This document shows, piece after piece, positions 21,655 through 31,604 of a stretch of 64,000 nucleotides of DNA. Where the stretch lies: contig NC_133169.1 of assembly GCF_040802235.1 (NCBI RefSeq), forward strand, positions 40,121,034-40,185,033, read 5' to 3'. The stretch is from Manis javanica (taxonomy: Eukaryota; Chordata; Mammalia; Pholidota; Manidae). The notes beneath the pieces are model-generated. The model made no database searches. It saw nothing but the letters and a program-made list of their open reading frames with translations, and was not told the origin of the DNA. Made by a program: the position numbers and the translations under genes. Within the stretch, counting starts at the first letter, position 1. Every line of letters starts with the position of its first letter.

Positions 21655-21672
21655 CCTGGCACAGTCGACAGG
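21655..21672 (+). other. Candidate primer-binding site of the provirus
   Basis: ctggcacagtcgacagga lies 1-2 bases after the LTR end, where the tRNA primer-binding site belongs. It begins with the usual tgg after one base. I do not assign the tRNA from sequence alone. Confidence 0.4.
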
Positions 21673-21908
21673 AGCTCTGACTTCATGGGTGTGATGCTTG
21701 GGCGGGCTGCCCATGTGGATGGTGGGGAGATGCCTGGAGGACCCTTGTGGATGGTGGGGAGGCCCCAGTGGGTGCAGCAGTAGAGGGTGCAGCTTCACTA
21801 GGGAGCTTATTATCTGTGGGGCTTCCAACTGGGGAGCCCCTGGTGGGGAACTTGTCTAGGGTAAAGCACCTCCTATAGGGGTGAGGCCTTCTTCAGAATT
21901 GGGGAAGT

Positions 21909-22355
21909 GTGGAGACACCAGAAGCTGTGGAATTATCCCTCTATGGGATAGAAGACTGCTTAGAGGCCCTGAGCGGCCATGTGGCAGCTGTGATCGTGGG
22001 GTGTTTGTTTCTTGAGATGGTGGAAAGGGTTATCAAGGATAGACACACTTCTGTGTTACTTAGGGTAGCTGTGCAATGGCCTGTGGGGTGCCCTTGGGAG
22101 GGAGGGATTGTTACTGACAAGACAAATCATGCTCCGGGAAGATTCTTCAGGAGCATTGAGTGTGGAGGCAGCAGGAGGATCCCCACTGCAGAAGGCCTCA
22201 GGGGAGGGGGCAGGAGAAAGCGGGGCCACCAGCCCTGGGGATGGCAGATGAGAGGTCAGTGGAGGATGAAGGGTGGGGCCCAGGGCCACCCTGGTGCCAG
22301 GCCACCACCTGAGGCAGCAGTGTTTCCTATAACAAATGCTTTGGGTGATTTGTAA
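21909..22355 (+). pseudogene. Open frame in the gag region of the provirus (relic)
   Basis: 148 codons open in the gag position of the ERV. The first about 65 residues (VELSLYGIEDCLEALSGHVA and following) look like helical protein. The remainder is Gly- and Arg-rich, as expected from out-of-frame GC-rich DNA. I recognise no capsid major-homology region or zinc knuckle. Probably a decayed gag fragment kept open by chance. Confidence 0.35.
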
Positions 22356-22559
22356 TGAAAAAGTAAAAGCCTAGTTGTAATGAAGAAAAAAAGCACAACA
22401 ACTGCAGGCTTCTCAGGGGGATCACCCTCCCTCAACCAGGTGGCGGAGCACTGGAGCAACCCATGCCCCACCCCTGCACCCAGGATGAGGTGGTCGGCAT
22501 GAACAGCTGCTTCAACAGAAGCCCTAGAAACCTCTGCCTGCACTGGCCAAATGAGGCAC

Positions 22560-23374
22560 ATACTAACAGCCTCTTAAGTGGAGAGCTCCAGTGCTTAGTG
22601 GGGCCAGTGATGTCTAACAGTGGAATGCAGAAAGAATGTGTTTTTGAGGCATTGGTAGCCAAGAGTCTTTATCAGGAGGGAAAAACCCCTACACCTGAAG
22701 ATGCTTGGTATACAGATGGCCTGAGTCATGGGCAGCCCCCAAAGTGGATGGCTGGGCTTTTCATCCTAAGACTGAGGCAATGTGGATGGAGGACAGAGAG
22801 GGGAAGAGCAGCCAATGGGCTGAGTTGCAGGCAGTACAGCTTGTGAACACCCAGGAGCCCTCCCTTATAGTTGTCTGTACTGGCAGCTGGGCCATCTATT
22901 GGGGGCTTGACCCTGTGGCTACCAACATGGTACCTTGCCAACTGGATGGTTGGTCACTGGCCCCTTTTGGGCAAGAGTTGTGGCAAGACCTATGGGCCTC
23001 TGGTCAGACTAAGACTGTTACCATATATCATGTGACTGGCCATTTGCCTTTGGCATCCCCAGAGAATGATGAAGCAAACACATTGGCTCAGGTGCACAGG
23101 CTAAAAGGCTGCTAAAAGCACAGGCTGATGCCTGTCTCTGATGTAGTCCAATGGTTACATCAGTGTTTGTTGCACACGGGTCAAAAGACAATGTGGGCTG
23201 TAGTCTGTCAGTGGGGCTTCTGTTGACCTCTGAGGAAGCTAGCAGAGCCCAGAAAGAGTGCCTTGTGTGCTCTAAGAGGGACTTACACTGAGTCCCACAG
23301 CAACATGGGACAATAGTAAGGGGGCCAATACCCCTTGTCAAGTGGCAGATAGACTATATTGGACCTCTGCCCAT
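22560..23374 (+). pseudogene. ERV pol relic: RNase H, integrase zinc region, core start
   Basis: Spread over two or three frames. RNase H begins at PEDAWYTDGLS (about 22695, catalytic Asp of YTDG kept). SSQWAELQAVQLV keeps the catalytic Glu (about 22800-22840). The next catalytic Asp is lost: VCTGSWAIY has Gly where the family has Asp (about 22873-22900). YHVTGHLPLASPENDEAN (about 23025-23080) retains the His and last Asp region. The integrase HHCC-type segment follows (WLHQCLLHTGQ, about 23150) with an in-frame stop. The core opens with [10 protein letters not shown] (about 23343-23372), where L1 sequence interrupts. Non-functional by stops, frameshifts and active-site loss. Identification of the domains is solid; subfamily less so. 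Confidence 0.8.
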
Positions 23375-24365
23375 ATCTATGTTCACCAGGAATATTGGTC
23401 TGTAATTTTCTTCTTTGGTGGGGTCTTTGCTTGGTTTTGGTATTAGGGTGATTCTGGCTTCATAAAATGAGTTTGGGAGTATTCCCTCCTCTTCTATTTT
23501 TTGGAAAACTTTAAGGAAAATGGGTATTATGTCTTCTCTGTATGTCTGATAAAATTCCGAGGTAAATCCATTTGGCCCGGGGTTTTATTCTTGGGTAGTT
23601 TTTTGATTACCACTTCAATTCGTTGCTGGTAATTGGTCTGTTTAGATTTTCTGTTTCTTCCATGGTCAGTCTTGGAAGGTTGCATTTTTCTAGGAAGTTG
23701 TCTATTTCTTCTAGGTTTTCCAGCTTGTTAGCATATAGGTTTTCATAATATTCTCTAATAATTCTTTGTATTTCTGTGGGGTCCATCATGATTTCTCCCT
23801 TCTCGTTCCTGATTCTGTCAATGTGTGTTGATTCTCTTTTTATCTTAATAAGTCCGGCTAGAGGCTTATCTATTTCGTTTATTTTCTCAAAGAACCAGCT
23901 CTTGGTTTCATTGATTTTTTTCTATTGTTTTATTCTTCTCAATTTTATTTGTTTCTTCTCTGATCTTTATTATACCCTTCCTTCTGCTGACTTTAGGCCT
24001 CATTTGTTCTTCTTTTTCCAATTACGATAATTTTGACTTTAGGCTATTCATTTGGGATTGTTCTTCCTTCTTTAAATATGCCTGGATTGCTATATACTAT
24101 ATACTTTCCTCTTAAAACTGCTTTTGCTGCATCCCACAGAAGTTGCATCTTTGTGATGTTGTTGTCATTTGTTTCCATATATTGCTTGATCCCTATTTTA
24201 ATTTGCTCATTGATTATTGATTATTTAGTATCATATTGTTAAGCCTCCATGTGTTTGTGAGCATTTTTGCTTTCTTTGTACAACTTATTTCTAGTTTTAT
24301 AACTTTGTGGTCTGAGAAGTTGGTTGGTAGAATTTCAATCTCTTTGGATTTACTGAGGCTTTGAA
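23375..24365 (-). mobile_element. L1 ORF2 internal fragment inside the provirus, antisense
   Basis: Antisense L1 ORF2 from the RT block (atgttcaccaggaatattgg at the left) back toward the endonuclease end (agttggttggtagaatttc, about 24310-24335). There is no L1 3' UTR, poly-A (as poly-T) or TSD, unlike a normal truncated insertion. Integrase core sequence is missing on the right, so this is a replacement or deletion junction, not a clean insertion. Confidence 0.85.
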
Positions 24366-24429
24366 ATATGATCTGAAGTCAAACACCAATAGTTTGTGGG
24401 GCTGTTCAGTTCTTTTATGGTGTTTGGAT

Positions 24430-24985
24430 GAGAAGCCCCAAAAATGAGCCTTGAGCCCTGTGGGTATGCTAACATACATTGCTGCCTCTCCTATACAATT
24501 ATATGTGCAAACCAAAGAGGAGGTACTGAAGCCAGGATATGGCCAGCAGAGCAACATTCTGCTGACAGCCACAAGTGCATTAAACCCTGGAGATACTGTT
24601 GGGTGTACATGGCCCTGGACATTTCAATACATGGACCAGTCATGGCTGGCCCTTCTGGCTTCTTGGGGAAAAAGCCTGGAAACTGGTCTACTGTGTGTTC
24701 CTGAAGTAACAACAGAGTGGCCCCCAAAGATCATGATAGTGTACCTAAAACATCCAGGAGGTAAAAGCATCTTACAGGGAAGTTTTGCTTTATCTTTATG
24801 GCCAGTGCATGTACGACCTGTACCCCTATATATTGACCCATTTGTAACTCCCACAGGGAGGGAGGTGAAAGTCTGGTATACTAGATCAGGATAAGGTCCC
24901 TTTCCTGCCACTGTCCTATCACAGGGCTACTCTCTTGCATGTATCCTACCTGATGGACAATATTTCCCTATGCTGGTGCCATTAA
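24430..24985 (+). pseudogene. ERV-L-like segment downstream of the integrase core (possible dUTPase region)
   Basis: 147 codons are open at 24451-24894, including SPVGMLTYIAASPIQLYVQTKEE, a PGDTVGCTWPW stretch, WPPKIMIVYLKHPGGKSILQ, ALSLWPVHVRPVPLYIDP and GREVKVWYTRSG, then a stop and a continuing frame (PATVLSQGYSLACILPDG) to about 24985. In class III elements pol is followed by a dUTPase-bearing segment of this general make-up. I assign it by position and remembered resemblance only. It is a fragment of a longer pol frame with no start of its own. Confidence 0.6.
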
Positions 24986-25315
24986 GATGTGTATCTTATT
25001 GCCCTTAAGGTTATTTTCTTCTACTGTCCCTGCCTTAGACCCACCTCCTGGCTGCAGCTGCGGTTTATGGAGTGTGCACAGCACTCCCCACCAGTTCAAC
25101 TTCTGGCCTCCTGTAGAATTGGCAAGCTACAGATTTAAGCTGCATAGGACTTTGAACCCAGATGGATCTTTGGGCTTGAGGATTATCATGATTTTATTGC
25201 TGTTGCTATTGTATATTATTAGTCTGGTTACAATGCTTCAGTTTTCTTGCCTGGGTGCCATTGCAGAAGATGGGTAACTAGTAGATTGTGAGGTGAGATT
25301 TCTGGAGGGGTAGCC

Positions 25316-25628
25316 TGTGAGCAAAATTGCTCTATTTCCAGAATCTTTTGCCTGTCCTTAGTGCATCTCCATATCAATAGGTGTTTCCAAGAGGTGGAGA
25401 GAAGTATTCACCTCCATATAAATAGGTAATTACAAGGGGAAATGAGAATATATGTGGACCAGGGTCCCTTTTTGCAGCCTGGTTGTGAGAGACCTCTGTG
25501 AGCAGAAGTGGACAACTGCTTGTTAGCATTAAACAGGTTTCTCTTACTTTATTTCTCCCTTTTTCCTACTTCAGTTTCAAAGGTAATTTGTCCTGGGCTG
25601 GTAGAAACCTTTCCTCCCTGGAGTTACA
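25316..25628 (+). repeat. 3' LTR of ERV-L-like provirus
   Basis: Runs from tgtgagcaaaattgc to ctggagttaca, 313 bp. It is preceded by the purine tract tttctggagggg (25299-25310) and five extra bases (tagcc). It is followed at once by the TSD accag. Confidence 0.85.
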
Positions 25629-25633
25629 ACCAG

Positions 25634-25971
25634 TTTTTGCCTCTGACAATTCTTTAAATTTTCTGTTGTCCTTAATAGTGCCACTTCTCTTCACCTGCCC
25701 ATTCAGGGTTATGTTGCTTTCAGAAAAACCTGGGAGGTAAGTTAGTTTGTTGCATCATTTACTCTTCAGAAACTCTGAAGTCTGGGTTCCCCTGCCAAAG
25801 CTGATTTGAATTTGAAAATGTCATTGCTCCAAGGTATTTTGTAGCTGTAAGAGAATTTAAATGGTCATATGAGACTTCTTAATAAATATAACACAAGGCC
25901 AGGAGCAGAAAAAAATATCCTCAATACTGATGTTATCAAACTTTGTGGTCAATCCATCAGAAAGATCCAGT

Positions 25972-26008
<37 letters not shown>

Positions 26009-27800
26009 AATTATTCTTCTGTTATGTTAGAAAGTGGTTTCAGATGATCCACATTTATTTTGTGTTCAGTATTTTACCTGTGATTTTTTAGTTGCAGAGT
26101 TACCTTTGTTAATTTCATCCACAAATGATACAAAATAAAAGTTCCCCCATTGTCCACATGTATTCTAAATATACAAGATGCTGGCTATTTCCACCCAAAA
26201 CCAGTGAAATAAAAAATCTTAAATAAGCAGTCAATTCTGTAAAATATTATTTAGTTCATATCAGTGAATTTTTTTAACTGAACATTGTGGCTGGTCAAAG
26301 AATTAACCATGTTCTACCAATATCTTGAGGACATAAATGTACTTTTCTCTGTGGAGGGCAGGATGTCTGAAAGAAGGAAAAATGAGACTGGAGGGAATCT
26401 CCAACAGTTCATAACAAAGTTGTCAACTTATGCTTATAAGTACGAATACAGATTAAGGATCAGCTTCTCTACCTGAATCATAAAAGGCATGATTTTGAGA
26501 TTAATAGGCAGCAAATTCTTCATATTTTTTCCAAACAAGAATATTATTGGGGGCAAGATATAATGTTACTTTAAAAATAATGAAGAAAAGTCTCCTTTTC
26601 TTTCTCTAAAGGCTGTATGCCTATATTCCTGGAAGTCTAAGACCTGTTCTTTGAGGGTAAATATTTCCCCGACTTCTGGAAAAAGATCTATTATTTTGAA
26701 AAGTATTTCATTTAATTTCACTTACCCTAGTTAATACTTTAGAATTAATTTTCTCACAAGTGACCCAAAAAAGAAATACTTATAAGTGCCTGTCTGTATT
26801 CTCATAATTTGCTGAGATGATATAGCTTTTAACTAAGGACAAAATGTTTTACTTAGAAAGTAAATACATTGATATACATTGATAATGTGAAAAAAGCATT
26901 AAAAATGCTTGGTATAATATTTAGTACAAAAGATCAAGCTGCATTAGCTCTTATATGTGAAAGAAGAATTGAGTAATATATTTAATGACTTTTGTATTAA
27001 TATTATGTTATAGATTGTTCAGAAGCCTAATTTATGAAAATATACATCACAATTTTTCAAAGCACAGAGGGATATTACAGATATGTAATATGTATATAAT
27101 TACTGCATTTTCTCTTTGAAGCAGCATTGTTCCAAATTACATTGTTGATTTATGTAGACACGTGTGTGTGTGTCCTCACCTATTTATCTTAGAATTTCAT
27201 CTTCATATTGCTTCAACTTTCAGGCAAATGATCAGATTGACCCCTGTGCTATGACTTCCTACCTAGTGTTCATGTGAAATAAGAATAGCAACCAATGATC
27301 TTGAGTGACAGATCAAAGTAAAATTAAACACATCGTGCAGAATGACTTAGGAAATCATTTCAAAACTCTTTCATGCACAAAACATTTTAATTGAATAATC
27401 TGTTTAAGAGGTTTATAATTTAAACACATAAGTAAACAAACAAAACAATACAAAATTATAAAACAACGTCCTCATCACATACACAGAAAATGATGGAAAT
27501 TACTCTGAAACCCAGTCTTCTCTATCTCAAGTCCAGAGTTCTTTATCCACACATTGCTGAATCAGTCAGTTGAGTCAGAGGGTGGTTTAAAGCTGTAATG
27601 GAGGTAGGGGGAGCCTGTAGTCAAGGAATCAGGGGGCCATGGCAACGACAGGAGGAGGATTAAATATTATATAAAACAAGGGACTGTGTGTACTCTATAG
27701 AAGGCAATGAAAACATGAGGCTCAGTAAGGCTTTGATTAAGTAAAACAGACTGCTCATTTGTTTGGTATCCAATACTTTAAAACTTTAAAACTGTCTGAA
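25634..27800. other. No gene recognised; AT-rich interval
   Basis: Contains one CA microsatellite (25975-26006) and otherwise AT-rich DNA without a repeat or coding pattern I can name. A 63-codon open frame at 26285-26476 has no recognisable features. Confidence 0.4.
25975..26006. repeat. (CA)n microsatellite
   Basis: 32 bp of uninterrupted alternating AC. Confidence 0.98.
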
Positions 27801-27807
27801 AGATACA

Positions 27808-27985
27808 GTGTTACTATATGAGGATTAGACCCAAATCCTAAAGGTAAGCTAAGCATGACAAGGTTGTAAGCATTTTATACTATCTTCACCCCTCTGCTGA
27901 ACCCCCTAATCTATAGTCTGAGGAACAATGAGGTCAAGGGAGCCTTGTAAAGGTGGCTGGGGAAACGTGCAAACTTAAAACCCCA
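27808..27985 (+). pseudogene. Olfactory receptor TM7 fragment, sense
   Basis: Plus-strand codons from about 27873 read FYTIFTPLLNPLIYSLRNNE, then VKGAL and a TAA, the end of a class A odorant receptor. The upstream block at about 27814-27866 (tatatgaggattagacccaaatcc, then aaggttgtaagcatt) fits the extracellular loop 3 and TM7 start of the family after small indels. Nothing receptor-like is found before about 27800. The TM7 motif itself is intact (NPLIYSLRN). This is the only OR relic on the plus strand. It is a short, isolated fragment; the subfamily is undetermined. Confidence 0.8.
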
Positions 27986-28163
27986 GCAAATGTAAACTCA
28001 CTCTTCAAGGTTACACAGTGTCAAATGAAATCACTAACATTTTAAACTATTGTAATTACCTCTCCTTTAGCAGTATGTCAAGAGAAGGTTAAATTTATTG
28101 ATTGGTATAATAGGAAGTTGTTAAGAATTGTGTCCACACTGTATTAAGAGATATAATTTCTAT

Positions 28164-28690
28164 TTTGTGTTTGTGTGGCTTTTGTTAACTATTTTATTGC
28201 AGTGTAGTTGATATACTCTGGATTTGACAGTTATCTACATTATTAAATGCTCACCACAACTAGTGTAATGAGTATTTGTCAACACAGAAAGACATTACAC
28301 AATCATTGGCTATATTCTCCATGTCGTACCACCATACCCGTGATGAGCTGATATTACGTTGAGATTTTGCACAACTTCATCCCCTCCCCCTCTGTCTCCT
28401 ACCCACCTAATGCCTCCCACGTGGTGACCACTAGACACTTCTTAGTGTCTATAAGTTTCCTGCTGTTTTGTTCATTCTGTTCTGCTTTGTTTTTGTGTTC
28501 CACAAATAAGTGAAATCACGTGGTATTTTTCTTTCTCTGCCTGGCTTATTTCACTGAGCATAATACACTTAAGGTCTATCTGTGTTTCCAAAAATAGGAT
28601 TTTTTTTATGGCTAAATAATATTCCCTTGTATATGTTCACCACCTCTTCTTTATCCATTCATCTACTTATGGACACTTGAGTTGCTCACA
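28164..28690 (-). mobile_element. Old L1 3' end, antisense
   Basis: Antisense L1 3' UTR (ttgatatactctggatttgac, tcaccacaactagtgt) leads into late ORF2 antisense (gaaatcacgtggtatttttc, ctctgcctggcttatttcactgagcat, cttctttatccattcatctac). There is no TSD. An MIR-like scrap may follow at 28700-28800. Confidence 0.85.
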
Positions 28691-28999
28691 CTAAGCAGTT
28701 TTTATGGATTATTTTGTTTTCTGTAAGAACTCTGTAAGTGCTCTGAATCCCATTTTCTGAATGAGCAAATGGAAGGATGGAAAAATTAAACATTGTTCCT
28801 AGTGTCATTCATCAAATAAATGTTAAAATGTGACTTTGAAGCTTGTCCGCCAAGCTGAGATATTTTATTTATTTCCAGTAATTTATTTTGAATGTTGTTT
28901 TCTATTCCCTTATTCCATATATTTCTAATACCTAAGTGTAGGAATTCTATCAGACAAATGAGAATAATACTCTTCTTCAGTAATTTAAAATACAAGCCC

Positions 29000-30500
29000 A
29001 TGGCAAAGGGAGAAGTAAACCACTTACATGTAAGTGTTATATTGTCATTGTTTTTACATTTTCTCCCAGTTCAGTTTACTTGGTGTTTGAAGGCAAACCT
29101 TTGTAATTCATTCAAATTTTTATTTAAGTTATATATATATATATATGTATACACACACATACAGAACTATATCTATTTCCCCAGACTGTAGTTGTAGTCA
29201 CAACGACCAATCTGTTTTATATCACAACCAAGTTCTCCTTATTGGAACTGTTGTGACAAAATGTTTGAAGGTTCTGTTGACTAATGATGAATATGAGGTC
29301 CATTGATATGAACTCAAGTACACAAACATGCTTACTTTTAATGTGCTATCAAAGCTGAGTAAGATTCAACCTCTGTTTCTTGTAAGATGTGTTGCTCATT
29401 TTACTACTGCAAGTATGCAGCTCATGAGCTGTTTCTCATCCAAAATATGGGCACCTCTCAAGTGTTGGGGACTTTGAAAAGAGGAGAAACATGCCTATTT
29501 CTTCTGTTAGAGGGGGACACAGCCAGACAGATACGGCAGAAAGTGCTGATCATCAAAACCAAACTGTCATCAGCAATTGCATAAGTTGGCTTAGAGAATT
29601 TTATGTCAAAGCCTAAATTCCTTACAGCTACAACAAACAAGAAATTTGGTTTCAAACATTCAGAGAGAAATAACTGCTAAAAAAACTTCCGTGGCCAATG
29701 ACAATCCAATGTGAGAGTCTGAGATATGAATTTCAACAGACTTCAATCCCAAAACAAATGTCTTACAGCAATGTAGGAAATCTCCATCTTCACAATGAGT
29801 TGGAAATACCCATAGCATGTGCATGTTTATGGTAGTACTTTAACCAGTGCATGTAGAACCTGGACACATGTCCAGAGAGATTATCTAGTAAACTCTACAA
29901 ACCTCAGAAACTGAGAATGTGAGGAGAAGGAAGTTAACTTTTCAAGAGTGAGAGTTTGTCTTCCTTGTTTATTATCCTCCTCAACCAGTGTTAGGATAAA
30001 GAAAAGAAATGTAATTGCTAATATTCTGTCAACTATGCCATCAAAAGTATTTTCATCTCCTAAGATGGTCAAAGTTGACAGAATTAAATTCAGTCATGGA
30101 AATTTGATTTTTTATCCCAGGTTAATTTATCATCAGAAAGATATATTTTGGAACATATCCATTAGAAAGTGGCATATTTATCCTATTAAATTTGATAATG
30201 ATAAAATAGCTAAACAGGACAACTACTGAGCCTAAATTATAGGGAAAAACCCAAAGAAAAAAGTCACAGGATGAATATTATTTGTAAAGAAATGTAACAC
30301 TCTAATAAAAAGTTACTATAAAAAGAAAAATATAATTCATGGAAATGATATTTTAGACCAGTCATCTGACCATAATGAAATCAAATATGAAATCAGTAAT
30401 TCCAAGAAGCTTTGGAAATTATGTGCATCCATATCTTCATTGTTTTGAAAACTTTTGGGAGATATTAATTTCAATTACTAAATAATGTTTTACACAGAAA
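29000..30500. other. No gene recognised; AT-rich interval
   Basis: Holds a mixed (TA)n(TG)n(CA)n tract at 29130-29161. Possible old L1 ORF2 sense traces lie near 30240-30420 (for example aaatgatattttagaccagtcatctgacc). Open frames of up to 93 codons lack family features. Confidence 0.4.
29130..29161. repeat. Mixed TA/TG/CA microsatellite
   Basis: A run of alternating TA, then gtata, then (CA)5. Confidence 0.95.
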
Positions 30501-30529
30501 AAATTTCTTTTTAATTGAAACATGCAGAC

Positions 30530-31020
30530 ACCCCAGCAATTAACTTTGCTGTAGTTAGTTTCTGCTTAAAGCTTGATTTATAACCAAAACTAATCTAAGA
30601 GAAAAGTACAGTAAGTATACTCCGTAAGTTTGATTAATAGCCAAAACCAACCTAATAGAAAGAACAAAGTGTTAATTCCTGGAATCTGGTGAGTTATGAA
30701 CAGTGTACAACAGGAGCTGCAAATAGTTCCTGTGATCCTTTTTGTGGCAAATGCAGACAAGGAACATGCTGTGAAACTCACTAACCGGATGACTTAACAC
30801 AATAAGAAAATAAAAATATATCTAGTTCGCGGTTGGTTGATGCGTTGAGAAAGTACATTCAATAATTATTAACCAATGATTGTTTCACTGCTTGCTGTGA
30901 CCTAATAAAGACACAGGGGCCCTCTAACTTGTTGCTTGGTCTCCAAGGAAGTCTAAGTCCTCTGCATTAAACCTCATTCTGACATGGTCTCTCATTTTTG
31001 CGGTCCCTGTCTACAACGGA
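30530..31020 (+). repeat. LTR-like element, sense
   Basis: Polyadenylation-like gacctaataaagacacagg (about 30899-30917) is followed by cttgttgcttggtctcc and a terminal ggtccctgtctacaac. Upstream there is a duplicated motif: ttgatttataaccaaaactaatctaagag at about 30573 and ttgattaatagccaaaaccaacctaatag at about 30629. The pattern suits an ERV LTR (U3 repeats, signal, U5), but ends and TSD are not resolved. Confidence 0.45.
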
Positions 31021-31021
31021 A

Positions 31022-31600
31022 AAATAGTTGATATACAATATTATATTGTGATTCAACCATTAAACACATTATTAAATCCTCACCCCCAACTAGTGCGGTT
31101 ACTTTCTGTCAGCATAGAAAACTGTTACAGAACCACTGTATTTTCTCTGCCACACTTCTATTCCTGTGACCAACTTATATTATGATTGAGATTTTGTGTC
31201 TCTTCCCCACCCTCATACACCCCAGCCACCCACCCCAAATCCTCCTCTATGGTAACCACCAGTCTATGAGTCTACTGCAGTTTTGTTTATTTTGCTTGGT
31301 TTTGTTTTTAGATTCCAAATATAAGTAAAATCATGATATTTGTCTTTCTCTGCCTGCCTTTTTCATATAATATAATACCCTCTAAGTCCATCAGTGTTGT
31401 TACAAAAGGGAGGATTTCTCTCTTTTTGTGGCTGAATAATAATCTATTGTGTATATGTACCATTTCTTCTTTACCCATTTATCTGTTATGGACACTTTTG
31501 GTTGCTTCCATATATTGGCTATTGTAAATAATGTGGCAGTAATCATAAGGGTGTACATATCATTTTAAATATATTTTATTTTATATCAGAAAATTCCTAG
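31022..31600 (-). mobile_element. Old L1 3' end, antisense
   Basis: Antisense L1 3' UTR (gttgatatacaatattatattg, ccaactagtgcggttac) is followed by late ORF2 antisense (gtatatgtaccatttcttctttacc). Similar in age and structure to the copy at 28164-28690. Confidence 0.85.
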
Positions 31601-31604
31601 TAGT

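Larger units (their letters stand above)
21321..25628 (+). mobile_element. ERV-L-like provirus, internally deleted, with 5-bp TSD
   Basis: Two homologous LTRs (21321-21653 and 25316-25628) enclose degraded gag/pol sequence. The perfect 5-bp TSD accag lies at 21316-21320 and 25629-25633. The internal order is a gag-like remnant, RNase H, integrase zinc-binding region, start of the integrase core, an L1 fragment, then the segment after the core, with no env. That is the ERV-L arrangement. Protease and nearly all of reverse transcriptase are missing, so the 4.3-kb element (1 kb of it L1) is much shorter than a full provirus. The LTRs differ at many sites and by small indels, so the insertion is old. 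Family naming rests on remembered resemblance of the pol segments to ERV-L/class III; a library match would settle it. Confidence 0.85.

Noticed and set aside
22463-22846. 127-codon frame as a host gene
   Set aside because: It lies inside the ERV interior and leads into the RNase H region; a retroviral remnant.
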